Source of the DNA: Prevotella sp.
GTDB lineage: Bacteria > Bacteroidota > Bacteroidia > Bacteroidales > Bacteroidaceae
Direction: 5' to 3'
Assembly: GCA_017524385.1 (NCBI GenBank)
Contig: JAFWSS010000068.1
Location: 1 to 41,061, forward strand
DNA: 41,061 nucleotides
Of this stretch, positions 1-13,738 are shown one piece after another. Made by a program: the position numbers and the translations under genes. The notes under the pieces were generated by a model. It made no database searches. It worked only from the letters and a program-made list of their open reading frames with translations, and was not told where the DNA came from. Positions within the stretch are counted from its first letter, which is position 1. Each line of letters begins with the position of its first letter.

Positions 1-195
1 ACCTGCCTGTACTCTGGCCACCCCTTCGGGGTTCGTTCAACATCAAACCAAGATATAACAAATCAAGTATGAAGTAAAAAATCCTCGCAAATGGAGGTGT
101 TTTGATGGAATCATCATTTGATTATCCATACATTTTTTAAATGAAACTACTGTAAGTAATTGGATGCCAATATAACCGAACTTCCGAAACTTAAG
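1..195. repeat. Truncated copy of a dispersed TIR element
   Basis: This stretch is nearly identical, with about three or four mismatches, to 30361-30554, which is the right-hand part of a longer element described there. It ends at 180-195 in ACTTCCGAAACTTAAG, the same 16-base terminal repeat as the full copy. The window starts inside this copy, so its left part is not visible. A short reading frame on the minus strand (43-234) lies within the repeat and is not treated as a gene. Confidence 0.85.
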
Positions 196-232
196 TGAAT
201 TTATATTCAGACGACTTGCAAGGCCAACGAAC

Positions 233-266
233 AATCAGCCCGGGGCACACCCTGGGCTGATTTCTT
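233..266 (+). terminator. Hairpin with T-rich 3' flank
   Basis: AATCAGCCC (233-241) pairs with GGGCTGATT (254-262), extended inward by a G-T and G-C pairs, and is followed by a T-rich run. It looks like an intrinsic terminator of whatever is transcribed rightward from before the window. Confidence 0.6.
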
Positions 267-345
267 TTGGCATTGCTGGACTGCGGGACTACGGTATCCA
301 TACCCACAACATCTTATTGAAGACACCTCTGCAACAAGCGTTATA

Positions 346-359
346 CGCAAACGTTTACG
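346..359. promoter_or_regulatory. Possible LacI-family operator
   Basis: CGCAAACGTTTACG is a near-perfect palindrome centred on AAACGTTT, the usual core of LacI/GalR-type operators. It lies about 30 bp upstream of the -33 element of the promoter at 389-420, where a bound regulator could act. No LacI-type regulator is encoded in the window. The call rests on pattern only. Confidence 0.35.
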
Positions 360-388
360 TTGTTTTTAAGGACTTAAAAGGACATTTT

Positions 389-420
389 TTTGATTTACGT
401 CAATTTTATGTATACTTTTG
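389..420 (+). promoter_or_regulatory. Bacteroidota-type promoter for a short transcript
   Basis: TTTG (389-392), a 20-base spacer, then TACTTTTG (413-420) match the -33/-7 consensus of Bacteroidota primary sigma factor promoters. Transcription is expected to begin near 427, only about 65 bp before a strong terminator. Confidence 0.65.
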
Positions 421-426
421 CAGCGT

Positions 427-517
427 TAACAACGATTTTCAAAGACCAAAAACTACATAAGAACAAGCTCTAGAACAATCAAGAAGGAAAATCCCGACGT
501 GACGTCGGGATTTTTTT
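427..517 (+). ncRNA. Candidate small RNA (~90 nt) upstream of nagB
   Basis: A well-formed promoter (389-420) and an intrinsic terminator (490-517) enclose about 90 nt that contains no ATG. The terminator stem is AATCCCGACG (490-499) with CGTCGGGATT (503-512), a three-base loop and a run of seven Ts. nagB appears to have its own -7 element further down (606-613), so the transcript is more likely a free-standing small RNA than a simple leader. An attenuated nagB leader is the alternative. I do not recognise it as a known RNA family. Confidence 0.5.
490..517 (+). terminator. Intrinsic terminator
   Basis: A perfect 10-bp stem (490-499 with 503-512), a TGA loop and a T7 tract. It ends the candidate small RNA and isolates nagB from upstream transcription. 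Confidence 0.85.
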
Positions 518-605
518 AATTCACCACACCCTACCCTTCCACTCACATACTGCCAAAAAAATCAAAAAAAAATCTTAAATCCTTCTTTGTTTCGTCAAAA
601 ATGAT

Positions 606-613
606 TACTTTTG
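606..613 (+). promoter_or_regulatory. -7 element of nagB promoter
   Basis: TACTTTTG fits TAnnTTTG. The best upstream TTTG (586-589) is only 16 bases away, shorter than the 19-20 usual in Bacteroidota, so the -33 part is uncertain. Predicted start of transcription is near 620, about 114 nt before the start codon. Confidence 0.45.
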
Positions 614-733
614 CAAAATAATGTAAGATAAAACACTAAACAAATGACAAAAAGTCAAGAAATCTAGAGGTTTACTTACATAATGACAAATCGAATTTCA
701 AATAACCCATCATTTACAAACCAAAAAAAGACA

Positions 734-1528
734 ATGAGACTTATTATCGAAAGCGACTACAAGAAAATGTCGAAATGGGCTGCCGAACATGTGATTGAGA
801 AAATCAATGCTTTCGCACCCACACCAGAGAAACCCTTCGTGCTCGGACTACCCACCGGATCATCACCTGAAGGAATGTATGCAGAATTGGTGAAAGCCAA
901 CAAGGAAGGCAGGGTGTCGTTCAAAAACGTACTCACCTTCAACATGGACGAGTATGTCAACCTCGCTGAGGACCATCCCGAGTGCTACCACTCATTCATG
1001 GCTCGAAACCTCTTCGACCACATCGACTGCCCCAAGGAGAACATCCACATCCTCAACGGAAATGCAGAGGACCTCGCTGCAGAGTGCGCCAACTACGAGA
1101 AGATGATTGCAGAGGCCGGTGGAATCGACCTCTTCATCGGAGGCATCGGACCTGACGGACACATCGCATTCAACGAGCCGGGGTCATCGCTCTCTTCTAA
1201 GACTCGCGTGAAAACCCTCACCACAGACACCATCATCGCCAACTCCCGCTTCTTCGACAACGACATCAACAAGGTGCCGAAGTTGGCTCTCACCGTGGGC
1301 GTAGGCACAGTGATGGCTGCTCGCGAAGTGATGATTCTCGTCAACGGACACCACAAGGCTCGCGCATTGCAGGCTGCCGTAGAGGGAAGCGTCAACCATA
1401 TGTGGACCATCAGCGCACTACAGATGCACGAGCACGGCATCATCGTATGCGACGAACCGGCCACCGACGAGCTCAAGGTCGGCACATACAGATATTTCAA
1501 GGACATCGAGAAGGACAACCTTATCTAA
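734..1528 (+). CDS. nagB: Glucosamine-6-phosphate deaminase
   Basis: Converts glucosamine-6-phosphate to fructose-6-phosphate and ammonia in the cytoplasm, the last step of amino-sugar catabolism. The start at 734 ([11 protein letters not shown]) gives 264 residues. It also places the known active-site residues of the E. coli enzyme at the same numbers: Asp72 in FNMDEYV, Asp141 and His143 in GPDGH, and Glu148 in AFNEPGSS. This is why I prefer it to the ATG at 683, which would add 17 polar residues. The phosphate-binding segment [11 protein letters not shown] is intact. No nagA or transporter is adjacent, so it stands alone here, behind a candidate small RNA. Confidence 0.95.
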   Translation: MRLIIESDYKKMSKWAAEHVIEKINAFAPTPEKPFVLGLPTGSSPEGMYAELVKANKEGRVSFKNVLTFNMDEYVNLAEDHPECYHSFMARNLFDHIDCPKENIHILNGNAEDLAAECANYEKMIAEAGGIDLFIGGIGPDGHIAFNEPGSSLSSKTRVKTLTTDTIIANSRFFDNDINKVPKLALTVGVGTVMAAREVMILVNGHHKARALQAAVEGSVNHMWTISALQMHEHGIIVCDEPATDELKVGTYRYFKDIEKDNLI

Positions 1529-1554
1529 TCCCTCTCCTTTCCCCTCCAATAGCA

Positions 1555-1588
1555 AGCCCCTGCTCACCGCTAAAGGTGAGCAGGGGCT
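1555..1588 (+). terminator. nagB terminator hairpin
   Basis: AGCCCCTGCTCACC (1555-1568) pairs perfectly with GGTGAGCAGGGGCT (1575-1588), 27 bp after the nagB stop. There is no long T tract after it. Confidence 0.65.
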
Positions 1589-1595
1589 CTTGGTA

Positions 1596-1631
1596 TTCCT
1601 TGTTCTCAGATCACTCCAAATATTCCAAGTT
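1596..1631. repeat. Period-9 micro-repeat array, 4 units
   Basis: TTCC/CTCA/CTCC/TTCC cores begin at 1596, 1605, 1614 and 1623, exactly 9 bp apart, in the convergent gap between nagB and the xylanase gene. The unit resembles those at 4305-4358 and 13616-13669. Confidence 0.55.
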
Positions 1632-1660
1632 TGCTGTGTTTTCTTATCACCCAGTGTGCT

Positions 1661-1692
1661 CCGTTCTCCGTAGGCAGCGGTTTTACCGCTGC
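1661..1692. terminator. GCAGCGGT hairpin, possible xylanase terminator
   Basis: GCAGCGGT (1674-1681) pairs with ACCGCTGC (1685-1692) across a TTT loop, 35 bp beyond the xylanase stop. With its left flank CCGTTCTC it resembles 28511-28541, so it may be a dispersed hairpin element used as a terminator. Confidence 0.45.
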
Positions 1693-1726
1693 TAACAACA
1701 ACTACCAACAGCCGCTGCCGTCATTT

Positions 1727-7089
<5,363 letters not shown>

Positions 7090-7119
7090 ATAAGAATGGA
7101 TGGTTTTTATTTTGCTATG

Positions 7120-7205
7120 CAAGGTCTTCTTAATCTCTGGGTCTCTATGGTTTCCAAGGTCTCCGAAATCATCAGGATTCAAGGAGCAGCAGGTTTCCAA
7201 GAGAA
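7120..7205 (-). repeat. Degenerate period-9 repeat in the GH43 leader
   Basis: In the direction of transcription the leader reads as loose 9-base units of the form GGAGACCTT, GGAAACCAT, AGAGACCCA. It fills most of the predicted 127-nt leader. The periodicity is weaker than at 4305 or 13616. Confidence 0.4.
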
Positions 7206-7222
7206 CCCTATAATTGAGCAAG

Positions 7223-7254
7223 CAAAATTACGAATAAAACGCGAATGCCACAAC
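7223..7254 (-). promoter_or_regulatory. Promoter of the GH43/GH10 operon
   Basis: On the minus strand GTTG (7251-7254), a 20-base spacer and TAATTTTG (7223-7230) fit the Bacteroidota consensus. The predicted start of transcription is near 7216, giving a 127-nt leader that carries the degenerate 9-base repeats. Confidence 0.6.
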
Positions 7255-7712
7255 ATTTTGCCGTTTCAATTGCTTTTCCTATTGTTTCAAATGTCTTGTG
7301 AGTAACCGACAGAAGATATGCAGAGATGACTTTTTAAAACCTTTGGACGTTACGGACGGTTCTCGATGAGAATTTGATGGAAAACCGCAAATAAATAGAC
7401 AAAAAGTGGATCACGAGCTTCTGCTGGTCCATTACGACTTCTTTTTAATTTTTGTGCAAATATGGCAAAAACCGAAAGAAGCGCAAAATGAATCAACTTA
7501 TATTTTCGATTGCGAAAGGCTATCACCCAATGTGTCACGCACCTTTCATGGGGAGTTTACTATTTTCGAAATAAAAAAAGAATATTTCTTCATCCTATAG
7601 GCTGACAATTCCGTTTTTTTGATTAAATTTGCAAAAGAAATGCCATTCGCTTTCGGGATGACTTCAAAAGAGGACAAATCCAAAAACATCATTATCATAT
7701 AATGTCAAACTT
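7255..7712. other. Divergent intergenic region
   Basis: AT-rich DNA between the divergent GH43 and GH51 genes. Besides the GH43 promoter at its left edge it holds a -7-like TAAATTTG (7624-7631) for the GH51 gene, without a clear -33 partner at the right distance. I see no further gene; two short opposing frames (7350-7538 and 7406-7600) have no recognisable protein. Confidence 0.5.
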
Positions 7713-9695
7713 ATGAAGAAAAGAAACATCATGCTGGCTGTATTGCTGACTGCAGCCTTGGGAACATTCGCCCAAAAACCCATGTCGGCACCGAAAGGCG
7801 GGAAAGCCATCAGCGACCAACTCATCGGCATCTTCTTCGAGGACATCAGCAGCTCTGCCGACGGAGGACTCTATGCAGAACTCATACAGAATGGCTCCTT
7901 CGAGTACAATCCTACGGAACGCGACGGATGGGGGCCGGGCACCGCGTGGAAAATCTCCCGACCAGGACACTCGCTTGGTTTCATGGAACCACGTATGGAC
8001 AATCCCATCCATCCCAACAACCCCACTTACATGCGCCTGCACACCGAGCGCGCAAAACAGTACTACGACTATAACGGATGGACTGGCTTCGGCATTCAGA
8101 ACGATGGATTCGACGGCATCTCCGTGAAAGGCGGTGACAAATACGACTTCTCCGCCTTCTTCCGCAACCTCGACGATGCCAAGCAAGTACGCGTGGTGCT
8201 CGTGGTGCCGGCAAGGGGATGGGGACAAGGTCCCAAACTGCTGGCCGAAACCACCTTCAACGTCGGAGACAAGTCCTGGAAGAAATATGAGGCGACACTG
8301 ACACCCACCGAGGACTGCACCAACGCCGCACTGCAAATCCTCGTGCTCAACAAGGGCGTGATGGATGTCGACATGGTGTCGCTGATGCCACAAGACACCT
8401 ATATGGGCCACGGACTGCGCAAGGACCTCGCACAAGCTCTCGCAGACCTCCACCCGAAATTCATGAGGTTCCCCGGAGGATGCGTGGTGCATGGCGGTGG
8501 CGACGGTTTCTGGGACACCTACCGTTGGAAAACCACCATCGGACCGAAAGAGCAAAGAAGAGGACTGAAGAACACATGGGGATACCACCAGTCAATGGGA
8601 CTCGGATTCTTCGAGTATTTCCAGTTCTGCGAGGACCTGGGCATGGACCCTCTGCCTATCCTGCCTTGCGGTGTCAGTTGCCAAGGCACAAATGGAGGAT
8701 GGGGAATGAAAGACCAGGCACAGGACGTCGTTCCCATGTCGGAGATGGACGAATGGGTGGATGAGGCCATCGACCTCATCGAGTGGGCAAACGGAGACCC
8801 TGCAACCAACAAATGGGCCAAGATGAGGGCCGACGCTGGGCATCCGAAACCTTTCAACCTCAAATACCTCGGCCTGGGCAACGAGGAGCGCATCTCACCT
8901 GAATTCATCGAGCGTTTCAAATACATCTACGAGCGTGTGACAAAAGCACATCCCGAAATCATCATCGTCGGTACGGCGGGCCCCGGCTCGCACCCGGGAA
9001 ATCCCGACCTCGACAATGGTTGGAAACTAGCCGAGGAAATCGGGATGCCCATCATCGATGAGCACTATTACGAGCCACGCGACTACTTCCTCAGCAAGAG
9101 ACAGTATGACAACTATCCACGCGACCGAAAGACAAAGGTCTATCTAGGCGAATATGCTGCCAAGGACAAGAAACTCATCGACGCACTGGCTGAAGGACTC
9201 TACCTCCTACATGTCGAGCGCAACGGCGACGTGGTCTGCATGACTTCCTATGCTCCTCTCTTCGCCAAGAAGAACGCCACAAACTGGAACCCCGACCTCA
9301 TCTACTTCGACAACGAACGGCCATATCCCACTTGCAGCTACTATGTGCAGCAGATGTTCGGAGAGTCAGCCGGACAGTATTATTATGGCGACTGCGTCAC
9401 CATCAAAGACGCCACCGAACTGCAAGGCCAGAGCGTGATTCTCAACGTCAAGACCAGAAAACTCTATGTGAAGGTATGCAACGCCAGCGCCGACGAGAAA
9501 ACGGCAGACATCAACCTCAGCCGTTTCCCTCTGAAGAAGACGGCCACCAAGACTGTCCTCGCCGGACAGCCCGAGGATGAGAACAACTTCGACCAGCAGC
9601 CCATCAGTCCCAAGCGAGAGCAGGTCAAGCCTCAGAAGAAATTCCAACTCAAGCTCGCCCCCTACTCCATGGTGATGCTGGAATATCAATTGTAA
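7713..9695 (+). CDS. GH51 alpha-L-arabinofuranosidase, secreted
   Basis: Removes terminal alpha-L-arabinofuranosyl groups from arabinoxylan or arabinan. It has 660 residues with the signal peptide MKKRNIMLAVLLTAALGTFAQ. The N-terminus (about 31-225) includes a carbohydrate-binding-like sandwich, followed by the catalytic barrel and a C-terminal beta domain (about 540-660). The acid/base is Glu391 in GLGNEE and the nucleophile Glu480 in VYLGEYAA. The FMRFPGGCVVHG stretch is typical of the family. It stands alone on the plus strand inside a block of minus-strand GH43 genes and is closed by a strong terminator, so it is probably monocistronic. Confidence 0.95.
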   Translation: MKKRNIMLAVLLTAALGTFAQKPMSAPKGGKAISDQLIGIFFEDISSSADGGLYAELIQNGSFEYNPTERDGWGPGTAWKISRPGHSLGFMEPRMDNPIHPNNPTYMRLHTERAKQYYDYNGWTGFGIQNDGFDGISVKGGDKYDFSAFFRNLDDAKQVRVVLVVPARGWGQGPKLLAETTFNVGDKSWKKYEATLTPTEDCTNAALQILVLNKGVMDVDMVSLMPQDTYMGHGLRKDLAQALADLHPKFMRFPGGCVVHGGGDGFWDTYRWKTTIGPKEQRRGLKNTWGYHQSMGLGFFEYFQFCEDLGMDPLPILPCGVSCQGTNGGWGMKDQAQDVVPMSEMDEWVDEAIDLIEWANGDPATNKWAKMRADAGHPKPFNLKYLGLGNEERISPEFIERFKYIYERVTKAHPEIIIVGTAGPGSHPGNPDLDNGWKLAEEIGMPIIDEHYYEPRDYFLSKRQYDNYPRDRKTKVYLGEYAAKDKKLIDALAEGLYLLHVERNGDVVCMTSYAPLFAKKNATNWNPDLIYFDNERPYPTCSYYVQQMFGESAGQYYYGDCVTIKDATELQGQSVILNVKTRKLYVKVCNASADEKTADINLSRFPLKKTATKTVLAGQPEDENNFDQQPISPKREQVKPQKKFQLKLAPYSMVMLEYQL

Positions 9696-9701
9696 GCTTT
9701 T

Positions 9702-9760
9702 CTAGAGGCTCTAGAACCTCTAGGATTTCTAGAGCCTCTAGGGACTACTAGAATTTCTAG
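9702..9760 (+). repeat. CTAG period-9 array forming a 15-bp hairpin
   Basis: CTAG begins at 9702, 9711, 9720, 9729, 9738, 9748 and 9757, that is every 9 bp with one 10. Within it 9702-9716 is the perfect reverse complement of 9727-9741, a 15-bp stem with a 10-base loop. It starts 6 bp after the GH51 stop codon. CTAG is normally a scarce tetranucleotide in bacteria, so seven copies in 59 bp stand out. Confidence 0.8.
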
Positions 9761-9793
9761 TACTTCCAAGACACAGAGAAAATAAAGCCCCCT

Positions 9794-9837
9794 AAAAAGC
9801 GAGGGATGGAAAAATGATTTTCCATCCCTCGCTTTTT
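9794..9837. terminator. Bidirectional terminator
   Basis: A 20-bp perfect stem (9794-9813 with 9818-9837), loop ATGA, A-rich on one side and T5 on the other. It serves the convergent GH51 and GH43 genes. Confidence 0.9.
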
Positions 9838-9842
9838 ATATC

Positions 9843-9869
9843 GTAGGCGACGGCGAAACCGTCGCCTAC
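9843..9869. terminator. Second hairpin in the convergent gap
   Basis: GTAGGCGACGG (9843-9853) pairs perfectly with CCGTCGCCTAC (9859-9869), loop CGAAA. It lies 27 bp past the end of the minus-strand GH43 gene and probably helps to stop its transcripts. Confidence 0.65.
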
Positions 9870-9895
9870 TGAGAAAGCATATCTACATCAAAGTC

Positions 9896-11353
9896 TCAAT
9901 GCTGGCGGAAGTTCCATTTGGAGTTGTCGCTGCTGAAATCATACTTCGCTAGGGTCGGTGTGCTGTCGCCTGCGGAATAGATGCAGTAGGTGCTGTTGAA
10001 GCCTTCCTTGCCAGGTATGGCGTTAGCCATGATGCGGTAGGTGCCGTCGGTGAGTTGCTCGATGCGCCAGAGTTGCTCGGGAGACCCGTCATAAGCGCGC
10101 GTGGTCAACTCAAGGTTTTCAGTGGCTGTCAAGGCACGGTCGGTGCCCTCGATGCTGATGCGGAAAAGCGGACCGGTGAGGTAACCACCTTTCTCAGGAA
10201 CAGGGGTGACGGTCCACTTCTGGTGAGGACGGAACATGTAGTCGCCGCAACGCACGGCGATGTCGCCTGCGGGCCAAGTGCCCTGCACCTCCTCCAAGGT
10301 CTGGTTGGCGACGGGTTTGGCGGGCTGCTGCATCTGGTTGCGGTTGAACCAGCCCTGACGCTCCTGCTGCATGCGCACGAAGTCGACTGCGAGTTCCAAC
10401 GAATAGCCGCGACGCTCCGACTCAATCGAATAAACACCCTCCTTGAAACGCTCGCCTGCCACGGGCCAGTCGTTCTTCCACAGCAACGGACGGATGCCGA
10501 GCACGCTGCGACCGCTCACCTCGAAGTCGGCCTCATAGTGGCAGGACATGATTTCCACACCCTCGTCGATGATGGTGCGGCCGAAGTGGCCGGGGCCGCA
10601 GACACGGTCGCCAGCGGCGATGACCATCCTGCCACCACCATGGAACATGTCACGTCCCACATTGTCGATATAGGGACCGGTGACCTGGCGCGAGCGGCCT
10701 ACTACGATGTTATAGGTGGAGTTCACACCGTCGCAGCACGTGCCATGGGTGCCGAGGAGGTAATACCAACCGTTGCGGTAGATGAGGTCGGTGGCCTCGC
10801 AGTCGATGGCGATATCCAGTTCCTTGTTGCCCTTGACACGCTCACCGGTGTTGGGGTCGAGTTCGATAAGACGGATGGTGCCGAAATAGGTGCCATAGCA
10901 TGCCCACAGGCGTCCGGTGACGGGGTCGAGGAGCAAACCCGGGTCGATGGCGTCCTGGTCTTCCATACCGTCGCTTGAGCAAACCTCGATGGCGGGGGTG
11001 TATTTGAAGTCGGGCGACTTGGGGTCGAGGGTCTTGTTCCACATCGTGAGGATGCGACCGTTGTGGCCGCCGCCAAGACCTCCGCCGGTGGCGCCATAGA
11101 TGACCAAATAGCGGTCGCCTATCTTCAGCACGTCGGGTGCTGCACCGCCGCCAGGACGCTCGGCACCGCCATGCCAACTCCAACCATCCTCGGAGATGAG
11201 GCCTCCCCCACCCGTTCCGAAGGTGTAGTATTTGCCTTCACACTCGGCTATGGTCGATGGGTCATGAATATAAGGTTCGCCCGTCTGGGCGATGGCCTTA
11301 CCTGAAAAAAGGCAGGCCGATGCAAATATCAAGAAAAATATGTTTCGTTTCAT
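9896..11353 (-). CDS. GH43 arabinanase-like enzyme with ricin-like C-terminus
   Basis: A 485-residue secreted protein with the signal peptide MKRNIFFLIFASACLFSGKAIAQ. The five-bladed GH43 fold carries its three acids: Asp31 in HDPS, Asp137 in AIDPGLL and Glu186 in CEATDL. The overall pattern resembles arabinan endo-1,5-alpha-L-arabinanases or related arabinofuranosidases more than xylosidases, but the exact specificity cannot be read here. Residues about 360-485 contain a QLWRI motif and a final SKWNF, which suggest a ricin/CBM13-type beta-trefoil binding domain. Its start is 8 bp after the stop of the preceding GH43 gene, so the two are co-transcribed. Confidence 0.85.
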   Translation of the reverse strand: MKRNIFFLIFASACLFSGKAIAQTGEPYIHDPSTIAECEGKYYTFGTGGGGLISEDGWSWHGGAERPGGGAAPDVLKIGDRYLVIYGATGGGLGGGHNGRILTMWNKTLDPKSPDFKYTPAIEVCSSDGMEDQDAIDPGLLLDPVTGRLWACYGTYFGTIRLIELDPNTGERVKGNKELDIAIDCEATDLIYRNGWYYLLGTHGTCCDGVNSTYNIVVGRSRQVTGPYIDNVGRDMFHGGGRMVIAAGDRVCGPGHFGRTIIDEGVEIMSCHYEADFEVSGRSVLGIRPLLWKNDWPVAGERFKEGVYSIESERRGYSLELAVDFVRMQQERQGWFNRNQMQQPAKPVANQTLEEVQGTWPAGDIAVRCGDYMFRPHQKWTVTPVPEKGGYLTGPLFRISIEGTDRALTATENLELTTRAYDGSPEQLWRIEQLTDGTYRIMANAIPGKEGFNSTYCIYSAGDSTPTLAKYDFSSDNSKWNFRQH

Positions 11354-11361
11354 AAGGATGA

Positions 11362-13365
11362 TTACGGTGCTATGATGGATAATTTGTCGGTTACTGGATT
11401 TCCTTTCTCGTCGAGGAAGCGGACACAGAAGTCGCTAAGGCCGGGACCGTTGACAACGGAGCAGCGAAGGATGTTGCGACCGGGTTTCAAGGTCAGGCGG
11501 GCAGACATGCCGTCGTCCTCCACCATGCGGCGGTCGCCGGAGAGCAACAAGACCTCTTCGCCGTTCAGCCACCACATCGAGGCGCCATTGCTGCCGGCGG
11601 CCAGGCGGACATTCTCCATGCCTTCGGGGCAGTCGATGACCGTCACGCCCCAGAAGAGGGAACCATACGTCTGGTCGCCCCATTTCTCTGCAAAGCGGAA
11701 GAGTTTCACATTATAATTCTCGCTGTCAAGGTAATGCCAGGCGAGGGTCTGAGGATCTACCTTCACCTTCTGGCCATCCTTTGGCAGCATCGTCATCTGA
11801 TTCTTGAAATAGGTCTTGGAGAACACCTCACGCAGCCAGGTGTCGGTGAATACGGTGTTGGAACGAATGTCTTGCTTGATGGGCTCCAGCAACATCCATC
11901 GACGGATGAAACCGTTGGCGTCGGGCTTGGACGGGGTGGCGGTTTTTCCTACAGGGGAGAAGTACTTCGGACGGTTCTTGAACTGAACCCAATTGATTTC
12001 CACGCCTTCTCCCTCACTGGTGACCACCAGGTTGGACACACCCTTGGGGACATACTCCAAGGGGGCTGTCAACGTGAGCCATTGACCGCTCATATCGCGG
12101 CGGAACTGACCCATCTCGCTCTTCACGGTAACATCAATCTTGGCGAGCACCTTGCCGGTGGCGCTGCCCTCGCGGAGGCAGAATGACGTGTTGTCGTTGG
12201 CCCTTACATTGACTATGACATAGGCCTCGGAGAGGACGGAGAAGTCCACATCGTCATATCTCAACCAACTGCCTTTCGAGGGAAGGGTTGCAGACCAACC
12301 ATTGAACCTGCGGGTGGTATCGACAAATTGTGTCGTCACGCCATCGGAAGCTGCGCTATACCGGTCCACGTCGATTTTCTCCGTGGCGGCGTTGATTCCC
12401 ACACCGCGCATCGTCTCCTTCACCTCCTGGATGGTGCCGTCGGCATTGAACGTCACCTTCTCGATGCGTGCGCTGCGACGCTTGTCGTCATTGGGAGAAT
12501 AGTCGTTGCTGTGATAGAAAAGATACCACTGCCCTTTGTAATTGATGAAACTGTGGTGGTTGGTCCAACAGCCATTGGGATGCTCGGCCATGATCAGTCC
12601 CTTGTATTCGTAAGGACCCATCGGATTCTTGCTCATGGCGTAACCGAGAACTTCGGTGTTTTCCCTCACATAGGGATAAGTCAGGTAATAGTTGCCGTTG
12701 TACTCGAAGGCGAATGGGCCTTCTGCCTGACGGTTGGGAAGGTCTTTAAGACAGTTCACACCAATCATCTCCATCTCGCGCTCTCCCCACTTGACCATTT
12801 CCTTGGGATTGTCATCGGCGAGTTCCTTCATATTCTCTTTCAGTTTGGCGCAACGGCCATTGCCCCAGAAAATGTAGGCATTGCCGTCGGATGCAAGAAG
12901 CACACAGGGGTCGATGCCGTTGATGCCCTTGATCGGTTCTGGCTCAGGAACGAATGGACCTTCGGGATTGTCTGCTATGGCAACACCAACCGCAAAACCG
13001 CCTCTGCCCGCTGCAGGAGCAGAGGGGAAATAGAAATAGTACTTTCCATTCCTGTAAACGCAGTCGGGCGCCCACATGGAATAGGAGTTAGGTCTCACCC
13101 AAGGCACTTTGTTCTGGGTCACAATCATACCGTGGTCTGTCCAATCGGTCAGATTCTCAGAGGAGAACACATGGTAATCTTCCATACAGAACCAATCCTT
13201 ACGCTGCCCTTCGGGGGGAAGGATGTCGTGGGACGGATACAAGTAAACCTTGTTGTTGAAAACACGCGCTGTAGGGTCTGCCGTGTATTGGTCGCGGATG
13301 ATCGGATTCTGTGCCGACAACGCGAGAGGCAACCCTAAGAGGAGTAATGATAGCTTTTTCTTCAT
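11362..13365 (-). CDS. GH43 glycosidase with CBM6-like domain
   Basis: A 667-residue secreted protein with the signal peptide MKKKLSLLLLGLPLALSAQ. The GH43 propeller (about 20-330) has Asp30 (TADPTA), Asp152 (GIDPCVLL) and Glu215 (QAEGPF), so it should be active, probably on xylo- or arabino-oligosaccharides. A CBM6-like sandwich follows (about 335-465). The last 180 residues form an extra beta-rich region (VNGPGLSDFCVRF near the end) that I do not recognise. It is the first gene of a two-gene operon with the arabinanase-like gene and has a consensus promoter 27 bp upstream. Confidence 0.9.
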   Translation of the reverse strand: MKKKLSLLLLGLPLALSAQNPIIRDQYTADPTARVFNNKVYLYPSHDILPPEGQRKDWFCMEDYHVFSSENLTDWTDHGMIVTQNKVPWVRPNSYSMWAPDCVYRNGKYYFYFPSAPAAGRGGFAVGVAIADNPEGPFVPEPEPIKGINGIDPCVLLASDGNAYIFWGNGRCAKLKENMKELADDNPKEMVKWGEREMEMIGVNCLKDLPNRQAEGPFAFEYNGNYYLTYPYVRENTEVLGYAMSKNPMGPYEYKGLIMAEHPNGCWTNHHSFINYKGQWYLFYHSNDYSPNDDKRRSARIEKVTFNADGTIQEVKETMRGVGINAATEKIDVDRYSAASDGVTTQFVDTTRRFNGWSATLPSKGSWLRYDDVDFSVLSEAYVIVNVRANDNTSFCLREGSATGKVLAKIDVTVKSEMGQFRRDMSGQWLTLTAPLEYVPKGVSNLVVTSEGEGVEINWVQFKNRPKYFSPVGKTATPSKPDANGFIRRWMLLEPIKQDIRSNTVFTDTWLREVFSKTYFKNQMTMLPKDGQKVKVDPQTLAWHYLDSENYNVKLFRFAEKWGDQTYGSLFWGVTVIDCPEGMENVRLAAGSNGASMWWLNGEEVLLLSGDRRMVEDDGMSARLTLKPGRNILRCSVVNGPGLSDFCVRFLDEKGNPVTDKLSIIAP

Positions 13366-13391
13366 ATATAAATATTATGCAGATTGATACG

Positions 13392-13423
13392 CAAATTTAC
13401 ACATTGTCCACTATTTTTCCAAA
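13392..13423 (-). promoter_or_regulatory. Consensus promoter of the two-gene GH43 operon
   Basis: On the minus strand TTTG (13420-13423), 20 bases, TAAATTTG (13392-13399). Transcription should start near 13385, leaving a leader of only about 20 nt. Confidence 0.75.
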
Positions 13424-13582
13424 TACACTTTTGACGACTTTTCCCAATGATACAAGACAAATAGCATATGTTACAAAAGGAAAAGTGACAAGTGGGTGTC
13501 GCATTTCTTTCACATGCAAAAAACAATATCCATAAAGACACTCCCAAACATCAATTTTTGACGAAAAAACATCTTGCAAATA

Positions 13583-13613
13583 TTGTGAAATCAAAAAAAT
13601 GTCACTACATTTG
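13583..13613 (+). promoter_or_regulatory. Promoter of the flotillin gene
   Basis: TTG (13583-13585), 20 bases, TACATTTG (13606-13613). The expected start of transcription, about 13620, falls inside the first unit of the period-9 array, so the RNA would begin with these repeats. Confidence 0.65.
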
Positions 13614-13615
13614 TA

Positions 13616-13669
13616 CTCAGATTGCTCAGACCTCTCTGACCACTCTGATTACTCTGATTACTCAGACCA
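13616..13669 (+). repeat. Perfect period-9 array in the flotillin leader, 6 units
   Basis: CTCAG/CTCTG begins at 13616, 13625, 13634, 13643, 13652 and 13661, with no deviation from 9 bp. Units follow CTCWGANNN, for example CTCAGATTG, CTCTGACCA and CTCTGATTA (twice). It lies 70-120 bp before the flotillin start codon. Confidence 0.85.
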
Positions 13670-13738
13670 ACATGGTTGCTTCGTCTTTCAAAAACAACAT
13701 TATCAATTATACATTATTAATTATTAATTCATCCAAGT

